Shown here piece after piece: positions 63,940-64,000 of a stretch of 64,000 nt of DNA. Below the pieces are notes generated by a model, which was given only the letters and a program-made list of their open reading frames with translations, ran no database searches and was not told where the DNA came from. The DNA lies in assembly GCF_900129925.1 (NCBI RefSeq), contig NZ_FQXI01000001.1:248001-312000 (forward strand). Reading direction: 5' to 3'. The stretch is from Anaerosphaera aminiphila DSM 21120. GTDB taxonomy: Bacteria > Bacillota > Clostridia > Tissierellales > Peptoniphilaceae. How positions within the stretch are numbered: position 1 is the stretch's first letter; each line of letters begins with the position of its first letter. The position numbers and the translations under genes were made by a program.

Positions 63940-64000
63940 ATGATTAAACCCAGAGAAGAAATTGTAAATATAGTTCCCTATATTCCCGGAAGACCGATTG
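63940..64000 (+). CDS. HisC-type aminotransferase, N-terminus only
   Basis: Only 20 codons are visible, starting at ATG 63940 six bases after ACGAGGTG. The PYIPGRP-like segment is characteristic of the N-terminus of class I/II aminotransferases annotated as histidinol-phosphate aminotransferase. It is divergent from the arylpyruvate operon, so an aromatic aminotransferase feeding that operon is as likely as a histidine-biosynthetic role. Confidence 0.55.
   Translation, partial: MIKPREEIVNIVPYIPGRPI

Noticed and set aside
1-64000. CRISPR arrays, prophage, insertion sequences, tRNA or rRNA genes
   Set aside because: No repeat-spacer pattern, transposase, integrase, phage structural gene, CCA-ended cloverleaf or rRNA segment was seen on either strand.

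Overview
The window is AT-rich chromosomal DNA of an anaerobic low-GC Gram-positive bacterium. It has very strong AGGAGG-type ribosome binding sites, many TTG starts, Sec lipoproteins, T-box leaders, a SecA with a zinc tail, indolepyruvate:ferredoxin oxidoreductase, a flavodiiron protein and rubredoxin. The gene set fits a peptide- and amino-acid-fermenting member of the Tissierellia/Peptoniphilaceae type; the genus is inference. I see no rRNA, tRNA, CRISPR array, prophage or transposase gene, so most of the window reads as core chromosome.

Layout: 1-1.3 kb holds a partial baeRF-type protein and two small unknown genes. 1.4-9.7 kb is amino-acid acquisition: an M20 amidohydrolase, an ABC importer with two paralogous lipoprotein receptors (one behind a Tyr T-box, the other behind a Phe T-box), an APC permease and threonine dehydratase. 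9.7-21.4 kb is housekeeping: nadE, yigZ-hflX, a class A PBP with eroded transpeptidase motifs, pgeF, ftsH, a GerMN lipoprotein and dnaX-ebfC-recR. 21.5-26.5 kb holds a small acidic lipoprotein, a zinc-ribbon membrane protein, an orphan T-box leader with no gene behind it, and a two-gene gamma-glutamylcysteine ligase plus ATP-grasp pathway. 26.5-33 kb holds a flavodiiron protein beside an acyl-CoA dehydrogenase/ETF-alpha/rubredoxin fusion, then secA. 33-40 kb holds a yjdIJ-like pair, a stand-alone trpB behind a Trp T-box, pyruvate carboxylase and a folB-folK fusion. 40-47 kb holds a PadR/DUF1700/DUF4097/PspC envelope module, a TetR-MFS efflux pair with three matching operators, an iron alcohol dehydrogenase under a Rex-like site, a truncated hydrolase and a CGGC protein. 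47-54 kb is a proteostasis island: membrane J-protein plus HscC-type Hsp70, divergent from a zinc-ribbon protein and a second FtsH. 54-57.8 kb holds a transporter with an M20 hydrolase, and a TetR-flavodoxin pair. 57.8-64 kb is an arylacid operon (paaK, iorA, iorB, ACT, paaK, ACT), with a HisC-type aminotransferase starting divergently at the right edge.

The recurring theme is aromatic amino acids. Tyr and Phe uptake and Trp synthesis are each controlled by an aminoacylation-sensing leader, and the operon at the right end converts arylpyruvates to aryl-CoA and acids. The edge aminotransferase could feed it. A second theme is oxygen and redox defence in an anaerobe: the flavodiiron/rubredoxin fusion pair, a possible low-molecular-weight thiol pathway, a flavodoxin and a Rex-like operator.
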